Positions 25,768 to 35,555 of a stretch of 64,000 bases of DNA are shown piece by piece. The stretch is from Halalkalicoccus sp. CGA53. GTDB taxonomy: Archaea > Halobacteriota > Halobacteria > Halobacteriales > Halalkalicoccaceae. Positions within the stretch are counted from its first letter, which is position 1, and each line of letters starts with the position of its first letter. The notes below the pieces were generated by a model that was not told the DNA's origin, did not search any database, and saw only the letters and a list, made by a program, of their open reading frames with translations. Location of the stretch: assembly GCF_036429475.1 (NCBI RefSeq), contig NZ_CP144125.1, positions 930,001 through 994,000 of the forward strand, read 5' to 3'. A program made the position numbers and the translations under genes.

Positions 25768-25849
25768 CGCCGGGACTGGGATTCGAACCCAGAATCCCAT
25801 ACGGGAACACGCTTTCCAGGCGTGCGCTTTACCATTCGGCCATCCCGGC
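25768..25849 (-). tRNA. tRNA-Ser (anticodon GGA)
   Basis: The minus strand folds as a class II tRNA. The acceptor arm is GCCGGGA paired with TCCCGGC with a G discriminator. The anticodon arm has stem CACGC/GCGTG and loop CTGGAAA. A long variable arm (TTCCCGTATGGGA) and the T-arm CTGGG/CCCAG around TTCGAAT follow. The GGA anticodon reads UCC and UCU. CCA is not encoded and there is no intron. Confidence 0.95.
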
Positions 25850-25936
25850 TCGCAGTCGTGCTAGTCGGGAGGCGGAGTTAAGTGTGTTCCTTCGGCGAAC
25901 GGTGGAGCTAAACGAGGGCGGGGAGTACGGGAGGCG

Positions 25937-26176
25937 ATGGCATCACTGAGCGCGGAGGACGAGGGGAAGGTCCTCGTCGATTCGGAGGGGAAGACGATCG
26001 GTATCGTGACCTCGGTCGAGGAGAACACGGCGTACGTCGACCCCGACGCGGGGATCACCGACGCCGTGCTCTCGGCGCTCGGACGGGGTACGTCCGACGA
26101 GGGGGCGATCGTCGTCGAGGGCGACCTCGTCGAGACGGTGACCGACGCCGAACTGCGCCTCGGGTCGACCGTCTAG
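25937..26176 (+). CDS. Small PRC-barrel-like protein
   Basis: Product of 79 residues made mostly of short strands: GKVLVDSEGKTIGIVTSVEE, TAYVDPDAG, AIVVEGDLVETVTDAELRL. This is the pattern of a PRC-barrel-type fold, often used for binding RNA or protein partners. GGAGG lies 2-7 bases ahead of the ATG. The partner is unknown. Confidence 0.6.
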   Translation: MASLSAEDEGKVLVDSEGKTIGIVTSVEENTAYVDPDAGITDAVLSALGRGTSDEGAIVVEGDLVETVTDAELRLGSTV

Positions 26177-26358
26177 AGGTAGCCGTCGACGAGGTAGGTC
26201 ACCCCGGTCGCGGATACCGCGACGACCGCCGCCACGCCGACCCGGAGTTCGACGCTCACCGGGGACCCGGTGACGAGTCCGTACCCGCCGGTCAGGACGA
26301 GAAAGGTGAGCAGCGCGATCACTCCCCAGAGCATGCTCGCCTTCAGCCGCGGCTCCAT
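26173..26358 (-). CDS. Small two-helix membrane protein
   Basis: Product of 61 residues with two hydrophobic segments (about 10-28 and 40-58). It begins immediately after the stop of the RidA gene with no gap and ends 4 bases inside the convergent gene. It is probably the last gene of the IlvA-RidA transcript. Function is unknown. Confidence 0.6.
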   Translation of the reverse strand: MEPRLKASMLWGVIALLTFLVLTGGYGLVTGSPVSVELRVGVAAVVAVSATGVTYLVDGYL

Positions 26359-26739
26359 CTACTCCAGGCTAGCGATCGCTTCGATCTCGACGCCGGCACC
26401 CTTCGGGAGCGCCCCGACTTCGATCGCGCTCCGCGCCGGCGGCTCGTCGTCGAAGAACTCGCTGTAGACCTCGTTCATCTCCTCGAAGTCCCCGATGTCA
26501 GCGAGGAAGACGGTCATCTTCAGGACGTCGCCCATCTCGAGCTCCTCGGCCGCGAGGATCGCCTGTACGTTCTCTAGGGACTGTCTCGTCTGATCACCGA
26601 TCGACTCCTCGTCCAGCAGCTCGCCGTCCGGCGTGAGCGGGATCTGGCCCGCGGTGAACAACAGGTCGCCGTTCGTCGTCGCCTGGCTGTACGCCCCGAC
26701 CGCCGACGGTGCTTCGTCCGTGCTGATGACGCGCTTCAT
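26359..26739 (-). CDS. ridA: RidA (YjgF/UK114) family enamine/imine deaminase
   Basis: Product of 126 residues, the usual size of this trimeric family. GAYSQATTNGDLLFTAGQIPL, KMTVFLADIGDF and PPARSAIEVGALPKGAGVEIEA are the conserved blocks, with Arg before SAIEV binding substrate. RidA hydrolyses reactive enamines released by PLP enzymes such as threonine dehydratase. It lies 44 bases downstream of the threonine dehydratase gene in the same direction, which fits this role. Confidence 0.9.
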   Translation of the reverse strand: MKRVISTDEAPSAVGAYSQATTNGDLLFTAGQIPLTPDGELLDEESIGDQTRQSLENVQAILAAEELEMGDVLKMTVFLADIGDFEEMNEVYSEFFDDEPPARSAIEVGALPKGAGVEIEAIASLE

Positions 26740-26783
26740 ACGTCCATCTCGAACGGGGGCCTCCTAAACGTTTTCAGGACCAC

Positions 26784-27995
26784 TCAGACCAGCAGGTCGA
26801 CCTCGTACTCGTGGCCTCTGAGCGCGGCGACGAGTTCGTCGACGTGCTCCGGTCCTCTGGTCTCTACGTCGATGACCACCTCGGCGGCGTTCATGCCGAT
26901 GTCCCTCGACGTTCGGTCGTGCTGGATTCCGTAGATGTTCGCGTTGTGCGCGGCGATCACGTCGATCAGATCTTGGAGCGCCCCGGGTCTGTCCCTGAGC
27001 ACCGTCCGGAACTTCAGGTACCGCCCCGTCTCGACGAGGCCCCGCATGATCACCGTCGTGAGCACGTTCATGTCGATGTTCCCGCCACAGAGCGCCGGGA
27101 CGATGGTCTCACCCTCTTCGTAGGCGAACCGCTCGGCGAGGATCGCTGCGAGTGGGACCGCTCCCGCACCCTCCACGAGCGTCTTCCCGCGTTCGAGCAG
27201 CGTCGTGATCGCGAGCGCGATCTCCGGATCGGAGACGGTGACGACCTCGTCGACCCTCTCCCGGATGTGCTCGAACGCCAGGTCGCCAACCCGACGCGTG
27301 GCGATGCCGTCCGCGATCGTGTCGACCGCCTCGCGCTCGTAGACCTCCCCTCTTTCGAGCGACTCGACCACGCTCGACGCGCCCTCGGCCTGGACGCCGA
27401 TCACCCTGATCTCGGGGTCGAGGCCCTTCACCGCGGTCGCGACGCCGCTGATCAGGCCGCCGCCGCCGATTCCCACGACGACCGTTTCGACCTCCGGACA
27501 GTCCTCGACGATCTCCAATCCGATCGTCCCCTGGCCGGCCATCACCAGCTCGTCGTCGAAGGCGTGGACGTAGAGTCGACCCTCATCGCGCTCGATCTCG
27601 TGGGCGTGGTCGGCAGCCTCGTCGTAGTCCTCGCCGTGGAGGACGACCTCCGCACCGTACTCGCGGGTCGCGTTCACCTTCGAGATGGGGGCGTGTTCCG
27701 GCATGACGATCGTCGAGTCGACGCCGATGCGCGTCGCCGCGAGCGCGACCCCCTGTGCGTGGTTGCCCGCGCTCGCGGTGACGACGCCGGCCTCTCTCTC
27801 CGTCGCGGAGAGCGCCGCGATCCGGTTGGTCGCTCCCCGGAGTTTGAACGAACCGGTCCGCTGGAACGTCTCGAGCTTCGGGTGGACTGCAGCGCCGGTC
27901 ATTCGCGAGAGCGCATAGGAGTACTCTTGGGGCGTCCGTCGGGTGGTCTCGGCCACCCGGTCCCGTGCCTCGTAGACCGCGTCGAGATCGAGCAT
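26784..27995 (-). CDS. ilvA: Threonine ammonia-lyase with C-terminal ACT domain
   Basis: Product of 403 residues. It converts threonine to 2-oxobutanoate and ammonia for isoleucine synthesis. TGSFKLRGA holds the PLP Lys (about residue 52), SAGNHAQGVA and GIGGGGLISG bind PLP phosphate. The last 75 residues (RDRPGALQDLIDVIAAHNANI) form an ACT domain that would sense an amino acid. It is likely co-transcribed with ridA. A minus-strand GGCATATCAATC at about 28022-28034 is a plausible TATA box giving a short leader. Confidence 0.92.
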   Translation of the reverse strand: MLDLDAVYEARDRVAETTRRTPQEYSYALSRMTGAAVHPKLETFQRTGSFKLRGATNRIAALSATEREAGVVTASAGNHAQGVALAATRIGVDSTIVMPEHAPISKVNATREYGAEVVLHGEDYDEAADHAHEIERDEGRLYVHAFDDELVMAGQGTIGLEIVEDCPEVETVVVGIGGGGLISGVATAVKGLDPEIRVIGVQAEGASSVVESLERGEVYEREAVDTIADGIATRRVGDLAFEHIRERVDEVVTVSDPEIALAITTLLERGKTLVEGAGAVPLAAILAERFAYEEGETIVPALCGGNIDMNVLTTVIMRGLVETGRYLKFRTVLRDRPGALQDLIDVIAAHNANIYGIQHDRTSRDIGMNAAEVVIDVETRGPEHVDELVAALRGHEYEVDLLV

Positions 27996-28242
27996 GCTCC
28001 GGCTATGCGAGGCCCGTTGTTAACGATTGATATGCCAGGCTGCGCGGCCGGACCGCACCGCCGTTCTTCTACCGGTTGAAAGAAAGAGAAGGCGATCGAA
28101 CCGTGTGGATGGGGTGCACAACGTGTGACGTGCGGGTGGAAGACTGGCCGGCAGGTACATAAACACCGCGCAAGCGGGCCGGAAGTGAAAACGATAGACG
28201 AAGGCGCCATACACTCCGGGTCAGACACCCGTCGTGCGACCG

Positions 28243-28620
28243 TCATCCTCGTCTGCTGAGACGAACCTCGCGTTCGACGTACTCCCGAACCCGTTCCTCG
28301 AACGGGCCCTCACCCGGCCACCGTACGCTCCCCGCGATCCCGAGTCGATCGGGCCGGCCCACGTAGAGTGCCACGTCTTCGGTGGGGAGTTCGACTCGGA
28401 CGTAAAGACCGCCCGCAACGCCCTCGTACGCGTCGAGGCGGTCGATCTCGGGCGTCTGGAGGATCCGCCCGCCGACCGAGTCACCGGGAGCCAGCGTCGG
28501 GTACCGCCCCTCCACGCGTCGAAGCCCGCGGAGCCGTGCGTCGGAGCCGAACGACCAGGTATCGAGGAGCGTGTCGACGCGATCCGGATCGGTGAGCGTG
28601 CCGTAGACGAAGACCTCCAT
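28243..28620 (-). CDS. Gamma-glutamylcyclotransferase-like (AIG2/GGCT fold) protein
   Basis: Product of 125 residues starting at ATG 28620. VFVYGTLTDPDRV is the family's phosphate-binding loop (YGTL), and LDAYEGVAGGLYVRVEV-type sequence (here LDAYEGVAGGLYVRVELP) has the catalytic Glu region. The frame upstream of 28620 is basic and not protein-like. It may act on gamma-glutamyl or similar amines (gamma-glutamylcysteine is the main haloarchaeal thiol); the substrate is inferred. Confidence 0.8.
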   Translation of the reverse strand: MEVFVYGTLTDPDRVDTLLDTWSFGSDARLRGLRRVEGRYPTLAPGDSVGGRILQTPEIDRLDAYEGVAGGLYVRVELPTEDVALYVGRPDRLGIAGSVRWPGEGPFEERVREYVEREVRLSRRG

Positions 28621-28741
28621 ACGGAACCGAGTCCCCGCACGTGTTTTCCGTTTTCGGAGGGATCGACGGTGGGCCACCAGATCTCCCTCGGGCCTCGGGA
28701 GCCGAGGGCCGCCCGCAACGAAGTGGCCCGGGCCAGCGCTC

Positions 28742-29164
28742 TCACCGAACGATCGTCACGGGGACCGGCGACCTCCGTGTCACAGTCTCGGCGACGCTCC
28801 CGAGGAGGACACGTGAGACGCCGGATCGACCGTGGCTCCCGATCACGATCTGATCGATGTCGGCCTCCTCGGCGTACCGCAGAATCCCCTTCGCGGGGTC
28901 GCCCCGGGCCATCTCGGTCCTCACGGTGGCGTCGGATCGAGCCGCGATCCCCTCGAGCTCCTCGAGCAGACGCTCTGCTTCCTCCCGGCGGTTCTCGAGC
29001 AGTCGGTCGTCCCAGACGACCGGCTCGGAAACGTAGATCGCGTCGATCGGATCGAGGACGTGCAGGAGAACGATCTCCTCGTCGGTGCGCTCCTCCAGGA
29101 CGAACTCGAGCGCCTGTCGTGCGAGGTTCGAATCGTCGACCGGCACGAGGACGGTTCGTGTCAT
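28742..29164 (-). CDS. Universal stress protein UspA family (1)
   Basis: Product of 140 residues, one complete Usp domain. VLVPVDDSNLA at the start and GSHGRSGVSRVLLGS near the end are the ATP-binding elements. The start at ATG 29164 gives the normal length; the frame extends to 29191 without purpose. A TACATATTTGGG on the minus strand near 29195 is a likely TATA box. It is divergent from the membrane protein at 29433, which it may serve. Confidence 0.9.
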   Translation of the reverse strand: MTRTVLVPVDDSNLARQALEFVLEERTDEEIVLLHVLDPIDAIYVSEPVVWDDRLLENRREEAERLLEELEGIAARSDATVRTEMARGDPAKGILRYAEEADIDQIVIGSHGRSGVSRVLLGSVAETVTRRSPVPVTIVR

Positions 29165-29432
29165 GGACGACGCTACACCCCAGATACCCAAATATGTACT
29201 TGAGACTGTAGCTAGACGTTCGGACGACCCGTCGCTCTCCCGTTTTCGATCCCGTGCGTACGCCCCGGGCGGCCTCGCTCGACGAATCGCGGTGCCCCGT
29301 GGCTACCGTCGAGGAGCCTTGTTCCGAGAACGGGGAGCGTTCGCCTTACTACCCGGTGCCCTCGTCGTCGATTCCACCCGGCGATCCGTCGCGAGCGAAG
29401 TGTTTTCGGTCGGCTGGTGTGATCGACGAACG

Positions 29433-30464
29433 GTGACGAAGCGTACGTACGACGGGCTGATTCGCGGGCTCGCCAGGGTCTATTCACGGTCGTTCGACGG
29501 TCGGTTCGGATTCTTCGTCCTCGCCGGCGCTCCGACGGTCCTCTTCGTCCTCGCCGTCCTCGGCTCGATGCTGGTGGACGAGTCGGTGCCCGTGGCAGTC
29601 GTACTGGTTGCCCTCTCGGCGGCGATGCTGCGTGGACTCCGGATCGAGTGGGATCGGCTGCTGGCCGACCCCGACCCCGACGTCTCGAGCGTCCCGCAGG
29701 GGGTCCGGAGCGTCGTCGCGGTCGTCGCCGGTGCCGTGGTGACGCTCGCGGTCACCGCCGAGTTCGGGCTCTCGCCGATCGTCGCCGCCGGACTGACGGC
29801 CGTCCTCGGGGGACTCGTCGACAGCGAGGACGCCGTTGCCATCTACTGCGGCGCGTTCGTCGGGATGACGTCGCCGGATCTGTTCACGACCTACTCGCAG
29901 GCGCTGCTCGCCGGGTTCCTCGCCGGCGGCGTGTTCGCGCTCTGCCGACCGGCGTACGACGGCGTCGGCGGCAAACTCGGAACGACAGCGTTCGTCGCCG
30001 CGACCGCGGTCGTCGCCCTCACCGCGGCCGAGTTCCACAGCGACCCGCTCCCGGGCGCCGGGACGAGCGCGCTCGTCGTCTCCTACTCGATCCTCGGGGC
30101 CGTCGTGACGTACGTGCTGAGCGTGCGGCGCGGGTGGGGCCCGGTCCTCGCGTCGGGCACCGTCGGTGTCGTCGGTGGGGTGACGATGCCGGTGCTCCAC
30201 CCCGTAACCGGGTGGATGCTCGCCGCAGCGGTCTTCTGTGCCTCGTTCGTCGGTATGGCGTCGGAGGAACGGCTCCCCGGCGTCGGTCGGATCGCACTCG
30301 CCGGTCTCGTCGCCGGTCTCGTGTTCGTCTACACGACGCCGTACCTGGGGGGCTCGGGCGGGAAACTCGGCACGATCGCGTTCGGCTCGTGTCTGGCGGT
30401 GGTCGGACTTGATACGTGGTTACTCGGGCGACGATCGAGGTACGACGGGGCAGGTACTCACTGA
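29433..30464 (+). CDS. Multi-pass membrane protein with internal duplication
   Basis: Product of 343 residues with about ten hydrophobic helices. Two halves repeat the same plan: a Gly-rich helix, CGAFVGM (about 139) or CASFVGM (about 268), and GGKLGTTAF (about 178) or GGKLGTIAF (about 308). A twofold internal repeat is typical of transporters or channels. I do not recognise the family. The GTG at 29433 is the first reasonable start before the first helix; the long upstream frame is Arg/Ser-rich and doubtful. UspA genes flank it on both sides, so Usp-linked transport is plausible. Confidence 0.65.
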   Translation: MTKRTYDGLIRGLARVYSRSFDGRFGFFVLAGAPTVLFVLAVLGSMLVDESVPVAVVLVALSAAMLRGLRIEWDRLLADPDPDVSSVPQGVRSVVAVVAGAVVTLAVTAEFGLSPIVAAGLTAVLGGLVDSEDAVAIYCGAFVGMTSPDLFTTYSQALLAGFLAGGVFALCRPAYDGVGGKLGTTAFVAATAVVALTAAEFHSDPLPGAGTSALVVSYSILGAVVTYVLSVRRGWGPVLASGTVGVVGGVTMPVLHPVTGWMLAAAVFCASFVGMASEERLPGVGRIALAGLVAGLVFVYTTPYLGGSGGKLGTIAFGSCLAVVGLDTWLLGRRSRYDGAGTH

Positions 30465-30589
30465 CCAAGGTCGGGTCGGACGCAGGGTCGTCCGGACAGT
30501 CGACCGACGACACGGACTCCGGAAGTCCGATACTGTCTGGCTGCCCGCCTACCCGTGCGGTCGTCTCGAAACCGACGGACAGGTATCGG

Positions 30590-31024
30590 TCACCTGACAA
30601 CGGTCACCGGTACTGGCGAGCGTCGGACGACTCGCTCGGCGACGCTCCCGAGCAGGATCCGACTCGCACCGGTCCGGCCGTGACTTCCGATGACGACGTG
30701 GTTGACGTCGTTGTCGACGGTGTAGTCGATGATCTCCCGGGAGACGGAACCGAGAATCGAGTCGGTTTCAATCTCGACGCCCGCGTCCGCGGCCCGCTCT
30801 CGAGCGGCTTCGAGGACTTCGTCCCCTCGCCCCTGGTGTACTTCACGCATCTGTTCGTAGTTCGACATCGCGGCGCCCTCGATCCCTGCCGCCCCATAAA
30901 AGTCGCGGGGATCGATCACGTGCAGGGCCGTGATCCGTGCGTCGGGGTGTCCCTCTACGGCGAACTCGAGCGCCTTCATCGCCTGTTCCGACTCGTCGAC
31001 CGGGACGAGAACGTGTTCGGTCAT
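30590..31024 (-). CDS. Universal stress protein UspA family (2)
   Basis: Product of 144 residues with VLVPVDESEQA at the start and GSHGRTGASRILLGS near the end, so nucleotide binding is expected. It is very similar along its C-terminus to the decayed copy at 37255-37502. It converges on the duplicated membrane protein gene. Confidence 0.9.
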   Translation of the reverse strand: MTEHVLVPVDESEQAMKALEFAVEGHPDARITALHVIDPRDFYGAAGIEGAAMSNYEQMREVHQGRGDEVLEAARERAADAGVEIETDSILGSVSREIIDYTVDNDVNHVVIGSHGRTGASRILLGSVAERVVRRSPVPVTVVR

Positions 31025-31328
31025 GTGTCCTCGAACGGAGCGCGAAGCGATAAATTCGGTGGCGGGTCTCAGATAACGGTACTCGGCGCGGGGTATTTAC
31101 TGCGTCTCGAGTGGCAGGCGAGGGTCCACGCCCGATCTCGGTGCGCCGTCTCTCCGTGAGCGCCGTTGCGAGACGCTCGAACGGACGTACACACCCGGTA
31201 TACGACCCCCGACGCCTACCGATCGGTATCGACGGAACGACGGTATGCCAGGACCCGGAGTTCGGCACGGGTCTTCCGGCCCGAGTAGCGACGTCGGGCG
31301 GCCCTAGACGACGTATCGATCCCCGAGT
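31025..31328. other. Intergenic region, no gene seen
   Basis: These 304 bases lie between the UspA start and the end of the cation ATPase gene. They should hold the UspA promoter (an AT-rich CAGTAAATACC on the minus strand near 31097). No protein-like frame was found. Confidence 0.5.
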
Positions 31329-34094
31329 TCAGTATCGCTCGAAGTACCGGTCCTGGACCTTCACGAAGACGGCCATCAACAGCGTGAACACCAGGGCAGA
31401 GACACCGATCTGCGCCCAGTGGAGCAGCCCGAGCGGCTCGACGCCGAACAGCAACTGGCCGGCGTACGTGTAGAGGACGAGGAGCTGCATCGAAACGGTG
31501 AGGGCAACCGCAAGCACGAGCCACCTGTTCGACAGCAGACCGAGGCCGTAGCGGAACCGAATCGCCTGTATGCGGACGATCTCCATGACGACGAAGCCGG
31601 TGAAGACCATGGTCTGTGCGAGCTCCCGGCTCGGCTCGTACGGTGGCGTCCACCCCAGGGGTGTTCCCGTGAGATCCCAACCGGGTACGAGTCCACCGGT
31701 GAAGTTGATCGTGAACAGCGGGAGTAGACAGACCGTCATGAACAACGAGATGCCGACGATCGACGTGACGATCCGTTTCGTGATGACGCCTTCCCCCCGG
31801 GGTCGCGGCGGCCGGTCCAAGACGTCCTCGGCTGCGGGATCGACACCCAGCGAGAGCGCCGGGACGCCGTCGGTGACGACGTTGATCCACAGGATCTGGA
31901 TCGGCGTGATGACGAGTCCGAAGCCGGCCATCGACCCCGTGAAAATCATCGTCACCTCGCCGCCGTTACCGGAGAGCAGGTAGTTGACGAACTTCCGGAC
32001 GTTGTCGAAGATCCGCCGGCCGCCGTGGACGGCGTCGCGGATCGTCGCGAAGTTGTCGTCGAGCAGGACGATGTCGGAGGCCTGTTCGGTGACGTCCGTC
32101 CCGCGGATCCCCATCGCGATCCCGACGTCGGCGTTCTTCACCGCCGGCGCGTCGTTGACCCCGTCGCCCGTCATCGCCACCGTGTGTCCCTTCGAATGGA
32201 GCGTCCGGAGGATCCGGGTCTTGTGCTCGGGCGTGGTGCGCGCGAAGACGTCGACCTCCTCGAGAAGGTCCGCGAGCTCCTCGTCCGTCGTCCCGTCGAG
32301 TTCGGGCCCCGTCACGACCCGCGGCGAGTCGATACCGATCTTCCGACCGATCGCGCGCGCGGTGACGGCGTTGTCCCCCGTGATCATCACGACGTCGATG
32401 CCGGCGTTCTGACACGCCTCGATCGCGCCCGGGACCTCCGGACGGGGTGGATCGAACATCCCCTGCAACCCCAGGAACACCAGCTCTGACTCGAGCTCCT
32501 CGCTCGCCTCGGCGGGCGGGCCGGGCCGGTACGCGAAGCCCATCACCCGGAGGGCGTCCTCGGCGAACGACTCGATCCGGGCCTTGATCTCCTCGCGACG
32601 CTCGTCGGTGAGTTCGACGACCGCCCCGTCGACGAGTTCGCGATCACAGCGCTCGAGGACGGTTTCGGGAGCGCCCTTCGTGTACGCGACCCGGCCCCCG
32701 TCGGGCGTCTCGTGGAGCGTGGTCATCCGCTTTCGGGTGGAGGTGAAGTCGACCTCGCCAAGGCGCGGGAACCGTTCGTCGAGGTCGCCGCGGTCGAAGC
32801 CTGCCTTCCGGGCGGCGACGAACAGCGCGATCTCGGTCGGGTCGCCGAGGTAGGTCCGTTCGCCGTCCCGCGTCCCCACGTCGACGTTGTTACAGAGCAT
32901 CCCACAGCGCAGCACTTCGACGACGCGCTCTCGCCCGATGGACTCTCCGTCGACGAGGAACTCGCCCTCGGTGTCGTAGCCGGTGCCGGTGACGTCGACC
33001 GTCTCCCGGCCCGCGACGATCCGGGTCACGGTCATCTCCTCCTCGGTGAGCGTGCCCGTCTTGTCCGTACAGATCACGTCCACGGAGCCGAGCGCCTCGA
33101 CGATCGGCAGCCGGCGAACGAGTGCGTTCTTCTCGGCCATCCGCCGGGCGCCCAGGGCGAGCGAGAGCGTGACGACCGCGGGGAGGCCTTCGGGAACCGC
33201 CGAGACGGCGACGCCGACCGCCGTCAGGAAGACCGTGAGCGGCTCCGTATCGCCGATCGCCAGCTCGACGACCGCGATCAGGGTGACGATGACGACGACC
33301 CCGGCGGCGATGATTCGGCCGAGTCGGTCCATCTCGGCCTGAAACGGCGTCTGGCGCTCTTCTGCATCCTCCAGCGCCGTCGCGATCCGACCGATCTCGG
33401 TCCGCGAGCCGGTCCCGACGACGACGACCCGCGCCGAACCCCGCTCGACGACGGTGTCCTTGTAGACCATGTTCCGCCGGTCGGCGAGCGCGCTCTCGGC
33501 GTCGACCACCCCCGCCTCCTTCGAGACACCGACGCTCTCGCCGGTCAGAGCGGACTCGTCGACGCTCAGGTTCGACTCCTCGACGACGCGTGCGTCCGCC
33601 GGTACGATGTCGCCGGATTCGACGAAGAGCACGTCGCCCGGGACGACGGTCCGGGCGTCGATCTCGGACTTCTCCCCGCCGCGTCGGGCGAGCGCGTGGG
33701 TCGTCGACAGTTCGCTCAGCGCCGCGATGCTCTGTTCGGCCCGGTAGTCCTGTACGAACCCGAACAGTGTGATGAAGACGACGACCCCGAGGATGACGCC
33801 CGCGTCGAGCGTGTGTCCGACGAGCGCCATCACGGCCGCCGCGACGATCAGTACCCAGATCAGCGCGGAGCTGTACTGCTCCGCGAGGATGCGCAACGGC
33901 GAGATCCCCTCCTCGGTTTCGACCTTGTTCGGTCCGAGCCGCTCGAGGCGGCGTCCGGCTTCCTCCGCGGTCAACCCCGTTTCGGACGTGTTGAGGGCGT
34001 CGTAGACGTCCGCTATCGGTCGTGTGTGCCAGGCATCGTCGATGGGAGTCTCGGGGCGACTCGCTGAACGGGCGTGCGACCCTGGAGGTGACAC
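31329..34094 (-). CDS. P-type cation-transporting ATPase (P2 type, Ca/Na-like)
   Basis: Product of 921 residues. It has an N-terminal cation-ATPase domain, the TGES actuator loop, PEGLP in helix 4, the DKTGTLT phosphorylation site, KGAPE in the nucleotide domain, the [10 protein letters not shown] hinge and a C-terminal set of helices. PEGLP and the overall length fit SERCA/PMR1-like pumps exporting Ca or another cation. The frame opens with TTG at 34157, but GTG 34094 is a more likely start since it follows a TATA-like region and needs no unusual codon. It lies among UspA genes in the stress island. Confidence 0.9.
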   Translation of the reverse strand: MSPPGSHARSASRPETPIDDAWHTRPIADVYDALNTSETGLTAEEAGRRLERLGPNKVETEEGISPLRILAEQYSSALIWVLIVAAAVMALVGHTLDAGVILGVVVFITLFGFVQDYRAEQSIAALSELSTTHALARRGGEKSEIDARTVVPGDVLFVESGDIVPADARVVEESNLSVDESALTGESVGVSKEAGVVDAESALADRRNMVYKDTVVERGSARVVVVGTGSRTEIGRIATALEDAEERQTPFQAEMDRLGRIIAAGVVVIVTLIAVVELAIGDTEPLTVFLTAVGVAVSAVPEGLPAVVTLSLALGARRMAEKNALVRRLPIVEALGSVDVICTDKTGTLTEEEMTVTRIVAGRETVDVTGTGYDTEGEFLVDGESIGRERVVEVLRCGMLCNNVDVGTRDGERTYLGDPTEIALFVAARKAGFDRGDLDERFPRLGEVDFTSTRKRMTTLHETPDGGRVAYTKGAPETVLERCDRELVDGAVVELTDERREEIKARIESFAEDALRVMGFAYRPGPPAEASEELESELVFLGLQGMFDPPRPEVPGAIEACQNAGIDVVMITGDNAVTARAIGRKIGIDSPRVVTGPELDGTTDEELADLLEEVDVFARTTPEHKTRILRTLHSKGHTVAMTGDGVNDAPAVKNADVGIAMGIRGTDVTEQASDIVLLDDNFATIRDAVHGGRRIFDNVRKFVNYLLSGNGGEVTMIFTGSMAGFGLVITPIQILWINVVTDGVPALSLGVDPAAEDVLDRPPRPRGEGVITKRIVTSIVGISLFMTVCLLPLFTINFTGGLVPGWDLTGTPLGWTPPYEPSRELAQTMVFTGFVVMEIVRIQAIRFRYGLGLLSNRWLVLAVALTVSMQLLVLYTYAGQLLFGVEPLGLLHWAQIGVSALVFTLLMAVFVKVQDRYFERY

Positions 34095-34246
34095 TGTATC
34101 GATATCACCGTCCCGGTGCGTCAATGTTCGGGAGTATCGCCGGCCGTCCCGAGTCAAATCCGGGTCGTCGGGTGGGACACACGGGGTTCGACCCGGACGG
34201 ATGACAAGAGTTAGGACGATCGAGGCGACGGTTCAGGCGAGAACGG

Positions 34247-35120
34247 ATGGACCCGAACACGGACTCCCCGGTGCTCTTGGTACCCGTCGCGAACGCGGAG
34301 ACCGCCGACCGACTGAGACCGACTGATGGACACGGCGATCGACGTCGCGTCCGACCGATCGCTCGACGTGGTGGTCGTACACGTCGTCGAGGTTCCGGCA
34401 CAGATGCCGCTGTCGGAGGGGACACGGCTCGTCGACGACGAGGACGAGGAGATCCTCAGGCACGCGGCGCGTGCCGCTCGGGAGGCGGACCTCTCGGTCG
34501 ATCGGCGGATTCGACTGGCCAGGGACACGGCGACCGGGATCGTCGGCGCGGCCGAGGAGTACGGTGCGGAGACGGTCCTCATGGGCTGGCGGGGGCGTCC
34601 ACCCCGTCGGGACGTCGTCCTGGGGAGCTACCTGGATCGGGTCATGAGAAACGCCCCCTGTGACGTGCTCGTCAAACGCATTCGAGGGCCGAGCGGTCCC
34701 GTCGACGCGATACTGGTTCCCGTGGCGCGTGGCGCTCACGGCGAACTCGCGCGGGAGAGCGCCGCGTCGATCGCCCGCCGAAACGACGCGAGCGTCTTCC
34801 TCCTCCACGTCCTGTCGACCGACGCGAGCGAGGCCGACCGGGAGCGCGCATGGGAGCTACTGCGCGAGGCACGCACGCCGTTCGACGGCGTCTCGGAGAT
34901 CGACGAGGGGATCACCGAGAGCGATCACGTCGCCGGGGCGATCACCGACCGGACGCCGGAGTACGACCTCACCGTCCTCGGCGCGACCGAGGAGGGGTTG
35001 CTCCGCCGGAAGCTCCTCGGGACCGTCTCTGATGGCGTCGGTCGTCACGCCGAGAACACGGTCATCATCGCCCACCGCCCCCTCTCACGGACCTCCCGAC
35101 TCGTGAGACTCGTTCGCTGA
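34247..35120 (+). pseudogene. Two-domain universal stress protein broken by a 10-bp duplication
   Basis: From ATG 34247 the frame reads LLVPVANAETADRL, a normal Usp beginning, then shifts. From ATG 34326 another frame reads MDTAIDVASDRSLDVVVVHVVEVP and continues through two Usp domains to 35120. Between them GACCGACTGA is present twice in tandem (34307-34326). Removing one copy restores one open frame of 287 codons. So the gene is frameshifted by the duplication. The downstream part could still be made from 34326 (264 residues) but would lack the first strand of domain 1; domain 2 (ILVPVARGAHGE onwards) is complete. Sequencing error cannot be excluded. Confidence 0.8.
34307..34326 (+). repeat. 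10-bp tandem duplication causing the UspA frameshift
   Basis: GACCGACTGA occurs at 34307-34316 and again at 34317-34326. Deletion of one copy joins the two Usp frames exactly. Confidence 0.9.
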
Positions 35121-35555
35121 GGGTCGTGGGTCCCCTTCGCTGACGACCAACACCGGCAGGCCGGACCGCACGAGCGCCTCGGTCGTGCTGCCCAGCAGGA
35201 TCGTCTTGAACGCCGACTTTCCCCGCGCGCCCACCACGACGAGATCGATCCCGTTCTCTCGGCCGTACTCGGCGATCGCCTCGGCGGGAACGCCCTCCTC
35301 GATCGAGGTAACGGAATCGACGCCCGCCGACTCGGCGGTGGCTTCGACTCCGGCGAGCGCCTCCCGGCCCTCTCGGCGGAGGTTCTCCCTGACCGTCTCG
35401 GGCTCGACGATGGCGTTGTCGTAGGCCGTTCGCGTCTCGACGACGTACAGGCAGTGGAGCGTCGCCCCGTACGTCGCCGCGAGGTCGACCGCATGCTCGG
35501 CCGCCGCGTGGGCGTCCTCGCTTCCGTCGATACCGACGAGAATCCGGTCGTACAT
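35085..35555 (-). CDS. Universal stress protein UspA family (3)
   Basis: Product of 156 residues starting at ATG 35555. ILVGIDGSEDAHAAAEHAV and GARGKSAFKTILLGS are the Usp nucleotide-binding elements. The C-terminal end overlaps the convergent broken UspA by 36 bases. It is a divergent neighbour of the UspA at 35762. Confidence 0.9.
   Translation of the reverse strand: MYDRILVGIDGSEDAHAAAEHAVDLAATYGATLHCLYVVETRTAYDNAIVEPETVRENLRREGREALAGVEATAESAGVDSVTSIEEGVPAEAIAEYGRENGIDLVVVGARGKSAFKTILLGSTTEALVRSGLPVLVVSEGDPRPSANESHESGGP

Noticed and set aside
28020-28214. 64-codon minus-strand frame upstream of the threonine dehydratase gene
   Set aside because: Contains no recognisable domain, is basic and Pro/Arg-rich, and has no start signals; treated as intergenic.
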